This document shows positions 44,163 through 54,000 of a DNA stretch of 64,000 bases, in pieces. Origin of the DNA: an uncultured Lachnospiraceae bacterium (lineage in GTDB: Bacteria > Bacillota_A > Clostridia > Lachnospirales > Lachnospiraceae); the NCBI GenBank assembly GCA_947564305.1, contig CANOBT010000003.1:28166-92165 (forward strand), given 5' to 3'. Numbering within the stretch: position 1 is the stretch's first letter; every line of letters starts with the position of its first letter. The translations under genes and the position numbers were made by a program. The notes beneath the pieces are model-generated. The model ran no database searches and was not told the DNA's origin. It saw only the letters and a list, made by a program, of their open reading frames with translations.

Positions 44163-44518
44163 TATTGTCTACCTTGCCGAAAACCTGGATTTTTGACTTG
44201 GATGGGACGATTTTAAAGCATAATGGATACAAACTGGATGGAGCGGATACTTTGCTTGAAGGGGCAAAGGAGTATCTGGAGGAGCTTCCTGAAGAGGATA
44301 AGATACTTATTTTGACATCCAGGACAGAGGAATACCGGCAGATGACACTGGAGTTCCTGAGGGAAAACCAGATTCGCTTTGATGAAATTTTATTTTGTAT
44401 GCCAATGGGAGAAAGAATTATCGTGAATGACCGTAAGCCGTCAGGATTGGATATGGCTGTTGCAATAAATGTAGACCGGGATGGATTTAAGATGCCGGAA
44501 ATTACAAGAAAACGATAG
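44159..44518 (+). CDS. Small HAD-family phosphatase
   Basis: 119 residues. HAD motif I FDLDGTILKH, motif II LILTSRTEEY and motif III/IV region IIVNDRKPSG. A compact HAD without cap domain, similar to small phosphatases in capsule clusters. It could remove a phosphate from a sugar or polyol phosphate intermediate, possibly as GmhB substitute. GGGAG precedes the ATG at 44159. Confidence 0.8.
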   Translation: MILSTLPKTWIFDLDGTILKHNGYKLDGADTLLEGAKEYLEELPEEDKILILTSRTEEYRQMTLEFLRENQIRFDEILFCMPMGERIIVNDRKPSGLDMAVAINVDRDGFKMPEITRKR

Positions 44519-44559
44519 CTGTATAGGTCTGAACAAATATACAAGGAGAGTTTGCTGAA

Positions 44560-45222
44560 ATGTACTTTGAACTGACTGCCTCCATGATGTGTGCCGACTA
44601 TGGCAACTTGGAGAAAGAAGTAAAAAATCTGGAAGAGGGCGGCATTGATTCTTTCCATATTGATATTATGGATGGCCGTTATGTACCTAATTTTGCCATG
44701 TCTTTAAATGATATGCGTTACATAGCGAAAGCAACAAAGAAGCCGTTGGATGTGCACCTGATGATTGAGCATCCGAATAATCGGATTCAGTTATTTCTGG
44801 AACATCTTCGTAAGGGTGACACGGTTTACATCCATCCAGAGGCGGAATACCATCCGTCCACAACCTTGCAGAGCATCATCAATGCAAAGATGATACCGGG
44901 GATAGCAATCAATCCAGGGACCTCAGTGGAGACAGTGATGGAAATGCTCCGCATAGTAAAGAAAGTCCTTGTAATGTCGGTCAACCCCGGCAATGCCGGA
45001 CAGATGTATCTTCCTTATGTAGGAAAAAAGATTACAAAGCTTTTGGCATTAAAGGAGGATATGGATTTTGAGATTTACTGGGACGGTGCCTGCAATGCGG
45101 ACAAGATTCTTGAGTTCGCACCAAAAGGCGTGGCGGGATTTGTACTTGGGACAACCCTTTTGTTTGGAAAGGACAGACCTTATGGGGAAACGCTGCAGAA
45201 TATCCGGGCGCTGCGGTTCTAA
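44560..45222 (+). CDS. Ribulose-phosphate 3-epimerase-family protein
   Basis: 220 residues, TIM barrel of the RPE family: DIMDGRYVPNFAMS, HLMIEHPNNRI, VLVMSVNPGNAGQMYL and YWDGACNADKI. The usual VNPGFGGQ is VNPGNAGQ and the phosphate-binding end is modified, so the substrate is probably not plain ribulose-5-phosphate. Position before an IspD/TarI-like cytidylyltransferase suggests that it supplies a ketopentose phosphate for CDP activation. AAGGAGAG ribosome site. Confidence 0.85.
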   Translation: MYFELTASMMCADYGNLEKEVKNLEEGGIDSFHIDIMDGRYVPNFAMSLNDMRYIAKATKKPLDVHLMIEHPNNRIQLFLEHLRKGDTVYIHPEAEYHPSTTLQSIINAKMIPGIAINPGTSVETVMEMLRIVKKVLVMSVNPGNAGQMYLPYVGKKITKLLALKEDMDFEIYWDGACNADKILEFAPKGVAGFVLGTTLLFGKDRPYGETLQNIRALRF

Positions 45223-45303
45223 GTTCATTTCAGCAGGCGGCAGGTAAGCAGATTTAAGCAATCGCTTGCGCTGCAAGCAGTTAAAAAACAGGAGAACGAT
45301 CAG

Positions 45304-46020
45304 ATGAACATAGCTCTGCTTTTATCTGGCGGCACAGGCACAAGGCTTGGCGGCGACGTACCAAAACAGTACATAGAAGTCTTTGGCAAACCGGTTATAT
45401 CTTATTGTATTGAATCCTTGTCCTCTCATAATAAAATTGATGCAATCCATATCGTTGCTGAACCTTCATGGCAGAAACAGATAGAAGGTTGGCTCTTGCT
45501 TGCCGATTTAAAAAAGAAGTTTAAAGGCTTTTCTAATCCCGGAAACAACCGTCAGCTTTCGATTCTAAACGGATTAAGAGATATTCGAGAATATGCTTGT
45601 GATTCGGACTGCGTATTTATCCATGATGCGGCGAGACCGCTGCTTTCTGACAGGCAGATAACAGACTGCCTGAGTGGAATCCATGGGCACGACGGGGTTC
45701 TTCCGGTACTGCCAATGAAAGATACAGTCTATCGAAGTGAAGACGGAAAAACGATAGATGCATTGTTGGAACGAAGTAAGATTTATGCGGGGCAGGCGCC
45801 GGAAGCATTCAGGCTGGGACCATATTATGAGGCAAATAATAGCCTTTTGCCCGAAAAAATAATGAAGATTAATGGCTCTACAGAACCTGCAATTCTGGCA
45901 GGGATGGATATCTCAATGATTCCTGGGGATGAGGGGAATTTTAAGATTACAACAAGGGGAGATTTGGAGCGGTTCCGTAAAATTGTGGAGGAAAAGGATT
46001 CGATTGTGAAATGCTTCTGA
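45304..46020 (+). CDS. IspD/TarI-like cytidylyltransferase
   Basis: 238 residues. SGGTGTRLGGDVPKQY and FIHDAARPLLS are hallmarks of the IspD/TarI family. In a glycan locus, TarI-type activity (D-ribitol-5-phosphate cytidylyltransferase) or a related pentulose/polyol phosphate activation is more likely than isoprenoid synthesis. No TarJ reductase gene is next to it. CAGGAGAA site before the ATG. Confidence 0.85.
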   Translation: MNIALLLSGGTGTRLGGDVPKQYIEVFGKPVISYCIESLSSHNKIDAIHIVAEPSWQKQIEGWLLLADLKKKFKGFSNPGNNRQLSILNGLRDIREYACDSDCVFIHDAARPLLSDRQITDCLSGIHGHDGVLPVLPMKDTVYRSEDGKTIDALLERSKIYAGQAPEAFRLGPYYEANNSLLPEKIMKINGSTEPAILAGMDISMIPGDEGNFKITTRGDLERFRKIVEEKDSIVKCF

Positions 46021-46069
46021 TAGCTCATATGATTGGTACGCCGCTTTATCTAAAGAAAGGAAAACAGTT

Positions 46070-47047
46070 ATGAAAAAACAGTACAATATAATGACGTCTT
46101 GTGATGATAATTTAGTTCCGTATGTAGCCGTAGGACTTACAGCAATGGCACATAATCTGAAAGATGCAGGTATTGATTTCTTTTTTCTTCACAGTCGTGT
46201 CAGCCAGAGGAATATAAGTATGCTAAAGGCGTTATGTGATGAACTTGAAAATGGAAAGATCCGTTTCCATGAGATTATCGTACCAGATGCTGAAATATAC
46301 TCGGAGTTGGCGAAATATGGAACTGGCTGGGCTGGAGAAGCATATTATTCTCTATGCGCTCATTTATTGCTGCCAGATGATGTTGACCGGGTTTTATACC
46401 TTGATGCAGGGGATACTCTGATTATAGGTGATATTGAGCCATATTATCATTATGATTTTCAAGGAAAGAGCCTTATAGTCACTGGTTCAAGATATAAGCC
46501 ATATAATGGAAATCTGGAATTATTTAGTGCAGAAGATTTAGGCGACTGGAAAGAAGGGCTTCCAGGAATTTTAAGAGGTATTTTCAATTCTGGTTCGTAT
46601 ATGATGAATCTGGATAAAATGAGAAAAGATGAAAGAACTTTAGCAGATTATCAATATTTGTCTTTAAAGCTGCGTGAACTTTTTGGAGAAGATAACCATA
46701 ATATCTATTGGGGAGATCAGGGACTTCTGTCGGCAACATTTGTAGGAGATGTCCGATACTATGGTTTTCCGGAGATACGGAATTTATGGTACATGCCTTA
46801 TAATTTCTGTCTTTGGTTTTATGACAGAATGAACGAAAAGCCCGATTATTCTCCTGCAATTCTTCATTTTGCAGGTACAGCCTTTAAACCATGGTATGGT
46901 ACATATCCTATTTTTACAGAAAGGTTTCAGAAAAAGGAACAATTACATTCCATGAACGAATTAAGAAATGGACAAGCAGGATATTTCTACTTATGGCATG
47001 AGTATGCAATCATGACAGATATGGTTTTACAAAAGATAGGGTTTTAG
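46070..47047 (+). CDS. GT8-family glycosyltransferase
   Basis: 325 residues. GT-A retaining glycosyltransferase of family 8: NIMTSCDDNLVPYVAVGLTAM at the N-terminus, DRVLYLDAGDTLI (DxD), NSGSYMMNLDKMR and the late metal ligand region ILHFAGTAFKPW. Last gene of the glycan block; convergent with a minus-strand gene 22 bases beyond, with no clear terminator between. Confidence 0.9.
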   Translation: MKKQYNIMTSCDDNLVPYVAVGLTAMAHNLKDAGIDFFFLHSRVSQRNISMLKALCDELENGKIRFHEIIVPDAEIYSELAKYGTGWAGEAYYSLCAHLLLPDDVDRVLYLDAGDTLIIGDIEPYYHYDFQGKSLIVTGSRYKPYNGNLELFSAEDLGDWKEGLPGILRGIFNSGSYMMNLDKMRKDERTLADYQYLSLKLRELFGEDNHNIYWGDQGLLSATFVGDVRYYGFPEIRNLWYMPYNFCLWFYDRMNEKPDYSPAILHFAGTAFKPWYGTYPIFTERFQKKEQLHSMNELRNGQAGYFYLWHEYAIMTDMVLQKIGF

Positions 47048-47068
47048 AAAATGCCGGTATCAAAAGAT

Positions 47069-47494
47069 TCAGTTTCCCTCTCTTTTGTTTTCATATAACT
47101 CCTTCAACTCCAAAATGGCCTGCTCATAGGACATCACATGCAGGCCAAGAAACATCTGTCTCAAGACCGCGGGCGGCGCCTGGCTCAACATTTCTTTTGG
47201 CGTTTCATCCGGATAAGTCAGATTCCAGACTTTGAACAGATACCCGCACCAATACATGAAATCGTCGCTCAGACATCTCCCGGTCTTGATGGGAGTTTCG
47301 TCTTCAAGCACCGCCATAATATAGGTTTCTCCAATCCACATATCGGTATAGGGGCTATGATAAAGATGCTCTCCAACTTCTGAATTCATCAGGGTTTCTA
47401 TAAATGATTCAGAGTCATAGCCTTTATGGTTTGCAAGTACAAATAATTTGCCTGACATATTGCAGAATCCATAGTTCACATGATCGAATTCCAT
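47069..47494 (-). CDS. Hypothetical protein, third gene of a DUF3990 group
   Basis: 141 residues, not recognised. Contains aromatic-rich MYWCGYLFKVWNLTY and a C-terminal helix (SYEQAILELKELYENK). It starts 3 bases after the end of the DUF3990 gene, so the two are co-transcribed. It could be the immunity/antitoxin partner, but this is only a guess from position. Confidence 0.65.
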   Translation of the reverse strand: MEFDHVNYGFCNMSGKLFVLANHKGYDSESFIETLMNSEVGEHLYHSPYTDMWIGETYIMAVLEDETPIKTGRCLSDDFMYWCGYLFKVWNLTYPDETPKEMLSQAPPAVLRQMFLGLHVMSYEQAILELKELYENKREGN

Positions 47495-47497
47495 GAT

Positions 47498-48148
47498 TTA
47501 ATCCCACTCCTCCATAATCTCGTCAAAGAATTTTATATTTCGCGCCCGCCGGTATTTTGTCTGTAATTCGCCTATGAATCCCGACATCTGGCGATGCTTG
47601 TTTTGAGCTTGGGCAAGCGCGGTCTTTTTTTCGGCTTCGGTCAATTGCCGTTCTGATATCATCTGCAGATGCTCGCGTGAACACGCTCGTTTTGTTTTTA
47701 AAACATACTGATTTCCTAATCTGACCCTCGATAGGCCGTCAATCAATGCCTTATCACAAAGGGTTCCGTCATAGAATCTTTCCAGTAACTGAAACATTTT
47801 ATCATTTGCGATTAGGCCTGTAATCACATCATAGTTGGAATGATAGCTTTCATATTTGCTGCATAGTTGTTTCTTATCCGCATACCACATGGGATTACGG
47901 TTATAGGCGATAAACAGTGCCCAATCTAATTGCTCTTCATAGGTATTTCCAAATCTTCTCACATTTAATCCATATTCCTGGAATTCCATCTCATACAGCT
48001 TATGATTTGGCCAACCCGCGATAAGCCCAATCGGCTGCTCCGGAATATCACCCAGATAAAAACCTTTGCCAAAGTCGCATATGCTGCGACTGAAATCGGG
48101 CTTGATCTCTCCTTGAATTCCATTTTTCGAGCCATGATATAATCTCAT
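47498..48148 (-). CDS. DUF3990 protein (ADP-ribosyltransferase-like, toxin candidate)
   Basis: 216 residues. The start RLYHGSKNG and SICDFGKGFYLGDIPEQ are typical of DUF3990, a family placed near ADP-ribosyltransferase folds. The HGS and GKGFY elements would contribute to NAD binding. The C-terminal part (FYDGTLCDKALIDGLSRVRLGNQYV) is also characteristic. Small flanking genes with 3-base gaps make a toxin-antitoxin-like arrangement. Target unknown. Confidence 0.8.
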   Translation of the reverse strand: MRLYHGSKNGIQGEIKPDFSRSICDFGKGFYLGDIPEQPIGLIAGWPNHKLYEMEFQEYGLNVRRFGNTYEEQLDWALFIAYNRNPMWYADKKQLCSKYESYHSNYDVITGLIANDKMFQLLERFYDGTLCDKALIDGLSRVRLGNQYVLKTKRACSREHLQMISERQLTEAEKKTALAQAQNKHRQMSGFIGELQTKYRRARNIKFFDEIMEEWD

Positions 48149-48151
48149 ACA

Positions 48152-48328
48152 TTACTCCTCGTTTTGGAAAAATAAATCGGAATTGAAAATTTGCCGTTTT
48201 GCGAAAATAACTGCAGCTAGGTCTTCGGAATAGGCATAAACAGTATTTCCGCCGTCCATTCCAATCATAACACATGAAAATTGTTTAATCAATTCCAGGA
48301 ACATAATATTTTGTAAGTTGCTGCTCAT
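48152..48328 (-). CDS. Small protein upstream of DUF3990, possible antitoxin
   Basis: 58 residues from the Met at 48328 (an earlier Met at 48358 is also open). Helical, MSSNLQNIMFLELIKQF at the N-terminus and an acidic end. DUF3990 genes are commonly preceded by a short DUF3791-type gene; the resemblance here is weak. No good ribosome site is visible, so it may be degenerate. Confidence 0.45.
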   Translation of the reverse strand: MSSNLQNIMFLELIKQFSCVMIGMDGGNTVYAYSEDLAAVIFAKRQIFNSDLFFQNEE

Positions 48329-48416
48329 GGGGTGCGCACTTTGCAGCGCGGCATCCAATCTAAGAAACTGTCCTTAAAAAAGTAATAAATTCTTTCCCCC
48401 AATACAGCGCACCGGT

Positions 48417-48446
48417 TTGACACAATAAATTTTCCCATGCTATAAT
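48417..48446 (+). promoter_or_regulatory. Strong sigma-70 promoter in front of the ATPase remnant
   Basis: TTGACA at 48417-48422 and TATAAT at 48441-48446, both perfect, 18-bp spacer. It is the best promoter match in this part of the window, yet leads only into a broken gene. Confidence 0.7.
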
Positions 48447-48472
48447 GACAGCAGCCATTAAAACAGGTTTTT

Positions 48473-48878
48473 ATGCAGAAAGGCAAGGTTAAACAGGCTG
48501 TCAGCGAGAAAATCAGGTTTTATACACACGGGTATCCTTTCCTTGTGAGCTTGCTCTGTAAGTGGATTGATGAACGCGGCGGCAGACAGTGGAACGTTAG
48601 GAATGTAGAAAATGCAGAAAAAGAACTGCTGAATAATGATAATACACTGTTTGACGATATGATCAAGAACATTGAAAATAATAAAGAACTTTGGTATTCT
48701 GTCGGACAAAGAAAATATGGTATGCATTTCGAATATCATTTTTGAAACATATTTGTATAATCATGTCATAGCAGGAAAAATGCGTGAGCAGAAGTACAGG
48801 CAGAAAGGATTGGAACAGCTCGAAAAATATCTTGATAGCAGAAACAGCCAAAAAGAAGTATATGAAATAGTTGTGTAA
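48473..48878 (+). pseudogene. Broken AAA-family ATPase gene, C-terminal remnant with frameshift
   Basis: Two overlapping frames make one C-terminal region. Frame one (48473-48745) has IRFYTHGYPFLVSLLCKWID and NNDNTLFDDMIKNIENNKELW; frame two (48672-48878) continues with KENMVCISNIIFETYLYNHVIAGKM. Together they match the C-terminal part of the multi-copy Clostridial ATP-binding proteins. The N-terminal Walker region is absent and the frame shifts around 48690-48740. Overlaps the upstream frame of the following radical SAM gene. Confidence 0.75.
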
Positions 48879-48939
48879 AAGTTTTATAGATTGTTCTGGA
48901 ACACCTTACCAAAAGAAAGATATGACAGGAGAGACCCTG

Positions 48940-49830
48940 ATGGACTACATCCCCGCAAAAACAATCGTAACAAAAACAAAAGCCCCGGCCCAGTGGTTTG
49001 GGATTGATTATAATATGAACATTTACAAAGGCTGCTGTCATGGCTGCATCTACTGCGACAGCCGTTCGGACTGTTATCAGATTGATGATTTTGACAGGGT
49101 GCGCGCAAAGGAAAATGCACTGCAGATCATACGGGATGACCTTCGCAGGAAGACGAAAAGCGGAGTGGTCGGTACCGGTGCCATGAGCGACCCTTACAAT
49201 CCATTCGAAAAAGAACTGCTGCTGACCCGCCATGCATTGGAATTGTGTGATGCGTTTGAATTTGGCATGGCGATTGCTACGAAAAGTACGTTGTTAGAGC
49301 GTGATAAGGATATTCTTCAAAGTATTGCCGAGCATTCGCCGGTGCTTTTGAAAGTGACCGTGACAACGGCGGATGATCAAATGGCAGAAAAGATTGAGCC
49401 CCATGTGGCCAGGCCCAGCGACAGATTTCGTATGATAGAACATTTGAGCAGGAGCGGTCTTTATACGGGGATTCTGTTGATGCCGGTGCTGCCGTTTCTG
49501 GAGGACAGTCAGGAGAATGTGGGGGAAATCATCCGCCGCGCAGAGGCAGCAGGAGCCAGATTCATCTATCCTGCTTTTGGAATGACGCTTCGTGGAAATC
49601 AGAGGGATTGGTATTTTCATAAATTAGAAGAACTGTTTCCAGGGCGGGGACTGGCGGAAAAATATCGGAAGCGGTATGGGAATTATTATGAGTGCCGCAG
49701 TCCACAGGCAAAAAAACTATGGGAATATTTTGCAAAAGAGTGCACACAACGGGGGATTGTATACCGGATGGAAGATATCATCAGCCAATATAAGAGGGCT
49801 TATCGGGTGGAGCAGCTGAGTTTGTTTTAA
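48940..49830 (+). CDS. Radical SAM protein, spore photoproduct lyase-like (SPL) family
   Basis: 296 residues. Cluster-binding motif GCCHGCIYC (CxxxCxxC), then GTGAMSDPYNPFEK and ATKSTLLERD, as in the Rv2578c/SplB-like radical SAM group. Reaction unknown. AGGAGA at 48927-48932 supports the ATG at 48940; the frame is open further upstream, overlapping the pseudogene. Confidence 0.88.
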   Translation: MDYIPAKTIVTKTKAPAQWFGIDYNMNIYKGCCHGCIYCDSRSDCYQIDDFDRVRAKENALQIIRDDLRRKTKSGVVGTGAMSDPYNPFEKELLLTRHALELCDAFEFGMAIATKSTLLERDKDILQSIAEHSPVLLKVTVTTADDQMAEKIEPHVARPSDRFRMIEHLSRSGLYTGILLMPVLPFLEDSQENVGEIIRRAEAAGARFIYPAFGMTLRGNQRDWYFHKLEELFPGRGLAEKYRKRYGNYYECRSPQAKKLWEYFAKECTQRGIVYRMEDIISQYKRAYRVEQLSLF

Positions 49831-49870
49831 ACAATGCAAAAAAGGTCCCTGTTTTTCGCAATTCAAGTTC

Positions 49871-49926
49871 TTACCATTTCACCATTTTCTCCCTATAATA
49901 TACGTATAGAACAGAAAACGCTGTTC
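49871..49926 (+). promoter_or_regulatory. Promoter and dyad operator upstream of rhaD
   Basis: TTACCA (49871-49876), 17-bp spacer, TATAAT (49894-49899), followed at 49909-49926 by the dyad GAACAG-6 bp-CTGTTC. The dyad covers the expected transcription start, so a repressor is likely. It leaves an untranslated leader of about 130 nt. Confidence 0.6.
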
Positions 49927-50035
49927 AAACTATATGTAAACAGAGTCGTATATTTCAATTAGGTGATTGCCGTAAAATAAAAGGTGCGGATAGATGTACA
50001 TTTTGTTTTGAGACAGTTCACAAGGGAGGATTAAC

Positions 50036-50863
50036 ATGAGAATTTTAGAGTCGAGATTTGTACAGGGTTTTATCAAAATGGCAGACGATGGTTTCCATCA
50101 GGGATGGCATGAGAGAAACGGCGGAAACTTAAGCTACCGTTTAAAACCAGAGGAGGTGGAGATGATTCGCCCTCGTCTGAATGCACCCGGAGAGTGGCAG
50201 CCTATTGGGACGGAAGTACCGGGACTTGCAGGCGAATTTTTTTTGGTTACAGGGAGCGGAAAATATTTCCGTAATATTGTGGAAGACCCCGAAGTATGTC
50301 TGACGATCATTGAGTTGGATGATGCGGGCGTTAATTATAGGATTCGTTGGGGACTTGTGGAGGGAGGAAGACCTACCAGTGAGCTTCCGACACATTTGAT
50401 GAATCATGAAGTGAAGAAAAAGCTGACAGATGGAAAACATCGTGTCATCTACCATGCTCATACGACCAACATCATTGCGTTAACCTTTGTGCTTCCGTTG
50501 GATGACAAGGTGTTTACAAGAGAACTCTGGGAAATGGCCACGGAGTGCCCGGTCGTATTTCCGGATGGTGTCGGGGTCATCGGCTGGATGGTGCCGGGCG
50601 GAAGAGAAATCGCTGTGAAGACTGCGGAACTGATGAAAAAATATGATGTAGTCATCTGGGCACACCACGGAATGTTCTGCTCCGGAGAGGACTTCGATTT
50701 GACTTTCGGCCTGCTTCATACCGTGGAGAAATCAGCAGAAATTTTGGTGAAAATGCTGTCTATGTCCCCGACAAAACTGCAGACGATCACACCGGACAAT
50801 TTCCGTGACCTTGCAAAAGATTTTAAAGTAACTTTGCCGGAAGAATTTTTGTATGAAAAATAA
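50036..50863 (+). CDS. rhaD: L-rhamnulose-1-phosphate aldolase
   Basis: 275 residues, class II aldolase of the RhaD type. Splits L-rhamnulose-1-phosphate into dihydroxyacetone phosphate and L-lactaldehyde. Visible: RNGGNLSYR, FFLVTGSGKYF, YHAHTTNIIALTF with the two zinc His, and VIWAHHGMFCSG for the third. No rhamnose isomerase or kinase is next to it, so the gene stands alone here. AGGGAGGA ribosome site before the ATG. The same enzyme also works in fucose and other deoxysugar breakdown in some gut Clostridia. Confidence 0.95.
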   Translation: MRILESRFVQGFIKMADDGFHQGWHERNGGNLSYRLKPEEVEMIRPRLNAPGEWQPIGTEVPGLAGEFFLVTGSGKYFRNIVEDPEVCLTIIELDDAGVNYRIRWGLVEGGRPTSELPTHLMNHEVKKKLTDGKHRVIYHAHTTNIIALTFVLPLDDKVFTRELWEMATECPVVFPDGVGVIGWMVPGGREIAVKTAELMKKYDVVIWAHHGMFCSGEDFDLTFGLLHTVEKSAEILVKMLSMSPTKLQTITPDNFRDLAKDFKVTLPEEFLYEK

Positions 50864-50883
50864 GAAGTTTTGGCGGCAGTCAA

Positions 50884-50911
50884 AAAGCTCTGTAAATGCA
50901 GGGCTTTTTTT
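50884..50911 (+). terminator. Intrinsic terminator after rhaD
   Basis: AAAGCTCTG (50884-50892) with CAGGGCTTT (50899-50907), one G-T wobble, followed by a T-run. Confidence 0.8.
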
Positions 50912-51067
50912 ATTTTTAGGTATTTTCAACTTCGGTATTTTAGGTTATTATATAATCAGCTAATTCCACCCATGCATAATATGACAGGCATGGGTGTGTA
51001 TGAACCAGAATAGGTTCTTAATACATGTTTAAATACATTCAGGTTACAAAGTTCAGGGAGGTATTTT

Positions 51068-54000
51068 ATGAATAATAAGAGAAGAACCGTGAAAGGAGTC
51101 CTCTACGTTGTATTGCTCATGTTTGCTATCGTCATTTTATTCTGGTGGTATACCGGGCAGAACAGCAAACGTATTGAGACACAGAACTTGAATTATGCCA
51201 TTGACTCAGCGCAGCAGACAGCAGACTATATTGAGAGGGAACTGAAGAATGCGAAGAACAGGATCAGCACCTACGCATATTTTCTGGGAGAAGGACTGAC
51301 CGAGTCGGAGATTGATGCACAGGCATTGACAGAAATGGCAGAGAGTTCCTTGTTTGACTTTTTTACATATATTGACAGGAATGGAATGAGCCTGTTTTCC
51401 GACGGCAGGGTTTCGGATACCTCGGACAGTGAATTCTATCTTAATGGCATCAAAGGTGAGAGCGGGATTGTGGTGGAGTACGGCACCAATTTTACAGACG
51501 ACACAGTGATGAGTTTTTATGCGCCTGTCCGTCGTGAAGGAGAAATCATAGGCGTACTCCGAGGTGTCTATACAGCCGAGGCATATTTACAGAATCTGCT
51601 CGGTGCGACTTACTTTGGCGAGGAAGCAGATGTGTTTCTATGCATGCCGGACGGTACGGAAATCGCAAGTTCCAATAATAACGAATATACCGGAGATATT
51701 CTGGATTTGATGTTAGAAACAGGAATGATTGATGCTGATGCTTCTGAAAAGGCAAGAGAAGTCTTCCGGGAAGGCGGAGAGGGTGCGTTTATCTGCAGCT
51801 CGAAGAGTAAAACAGACAATATCTGTGTCATCTGTCTTCCGCAGAGCGGATATGTCCTTGTACAGGTATTTCCGGAGAATGTGACTCGTGACATGGTAGA
51901 AAATGCGAATCGTACCGGAATCATGTTGGAAACTATGCTCATTGGATTATTTGTCATCTATATTGTACTTCTGCTTGCGGATGCAGGGCGGGATAAGAAA
52001 GTCCTGGAAAAGGAAAACCGTGAGATGGGGTATGTCATAGACGGTGTCAATAAATTGTTTGCGCGCTTTGTGATGGCGGATTTTGAGAAAGACACTTACC
52101 AATATTTGTCAGGCACACGTCCTGAGAAAGAAGGATTCCCGTTGGAGGGAGCTTATCAGGATTTTGCAGAGTATCTGTGTTCCTTTCTGGCAGAGGAAGA
52201 CCGCGGGGAGTATGCGCATGTGTTGGATAAGGATGTATTGATTAAGGAACTTGGGGAACACAATACGGATGTGCGTTATGAGAGCCGTGTAGAGAGAGAA
52301 GGAAAGACGGAATGGGAGCATATGAATATAATCTGCCTGGAGCGAAAGGAAGGCAGGGCAAACAAAGTTCTGATCATCCGTCAGAATATTACGGAAGTAA
52401 AAGAAAAAGAGCTGCGTATTCAGGCGGAAATCTCTGTGGCCAACCGGAAAGAGCGGCAATATCGTATTGCAATCACATCCAATGCAATCAGTACTTACGA
52501 ATTCAATCTAACTCGTGATTTGATTGAGCAGGACATTGTTCGTGTGATGGACGACAGGATTATTTCGCTGCTCGACAAAGTAGGCATGGAAGCGCCCTGC
52601 AAAACTTCAGAGTGGTTTGAACGGAGCAGAAAATATATTGCAAGGGAATCTTTGGAGGATTATGATGCGGCAGTGAACCTGGATTATCTGCGGGAATGCT
52701 TTATGCGCGGTGAGACACAGGTAGATGTGGAATATTGGAGTGAGTATGACGGAGGAAACAGGATCTGTCTGCGTCAGTCATTTATTATGACATGGGATGA
52801 TGACACCGGAGACATCATGGTCATGGTTGTGACAAAGGAAATCACAGGACAGGTTAAGAAGCAGTTAGAGCAGACGCAGGCGCTGCAGGATGCTTTGATG
52901 CAGGCGCAGCATGCCAACAATGCAAAGACTACCTTCCTTTCCAATATGTCCCATGATATCCGTACTCCAATGAATGCAATCATTGGATTCGCAACCATTG
53001 CGGCAAGCCATATTGACAATAAGGAGCAGGTGAGAGATTGTCTCCAGAAGGTCCTCTCTTCCAGTAACCATCTGCTGAGTCTGATTAACGATATACTGGA
53101 TATGAGCAGGATTGAGAGCGGAAAGGTGCAGATTAAAGAGCAGGAGTGCAATATTTCCGAGATGATGCACAATCTGGTAAATATCATCCAGCCGCAGGTG
53201 AAGGCAAAGCAGCTTCAGTTGTTTATTGATACATTCGAGATTGCCAACGAGGATGTAATAGCGGATGCTTTGAAGATGAATCAGGTATTTATCAACCTGT
53301 TGAGCAATGCGGTAAAATATACTCCTGCGGGCGGTATGATCACCTTCCGTATTATGCAGAAGACCACCTTCCGGCATGGATATGGTGATTATACATTTAT
53401 CATAAAAGACAATGGCATCGGTATGACGGAGGAATTTGTCCGGCATATCTTCGAGCCCTTTGAGCGTGAGGCAAGCACCACAAAGACGGGCATCCAGGGG
53501 ACAGGGCTTGGTATGGCGATTACCAAGAATATTGTGGAAATGATGAATGGTACGATTGAGGTTGAGAGTGAAAGAGGCAAGGGAAGCGAGTTTAGAGTAC
53601 AGCTTTCATTGAAGCTGCAGGATACGGAAAAAAATGCCCAGCAGATTCAGGAACTCCACGGACTTCGTGCACTGGTGGTGGATGATGATTTCAACACCTG
53701 CGACAGTGTGAGCAAGATGCTGAAACAGATTGGTATGCGCTCTGAGTGGACCACTTCCGGAAGGGAGGCGGCATACCGTGCCAAAGTGGCATATGACGAG
53801 GGAGATTCCTACCATACTTATATCATCGACTGGCAGATGCCGGAGACCAGCGGGATTGAGACGGCGAGGAAGATTCGTGCGTCGGTTGGAGAAGAGGCGC
53901 CGATTATCATTTTGACTGCCTATGACTGGACGGATATTGAGGATGAGGCAAAAGAGGCAGGCGTGACTGCATTCTGTGCGAAGCCGCTATTTATGTCTGA

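Noticed and set aside
45304..46020. IspD of isoprenoid synthesis
   Set aside because: Same family, but location after an RPE-like gene within glycan genes favours a TarI-like role; not decisive.
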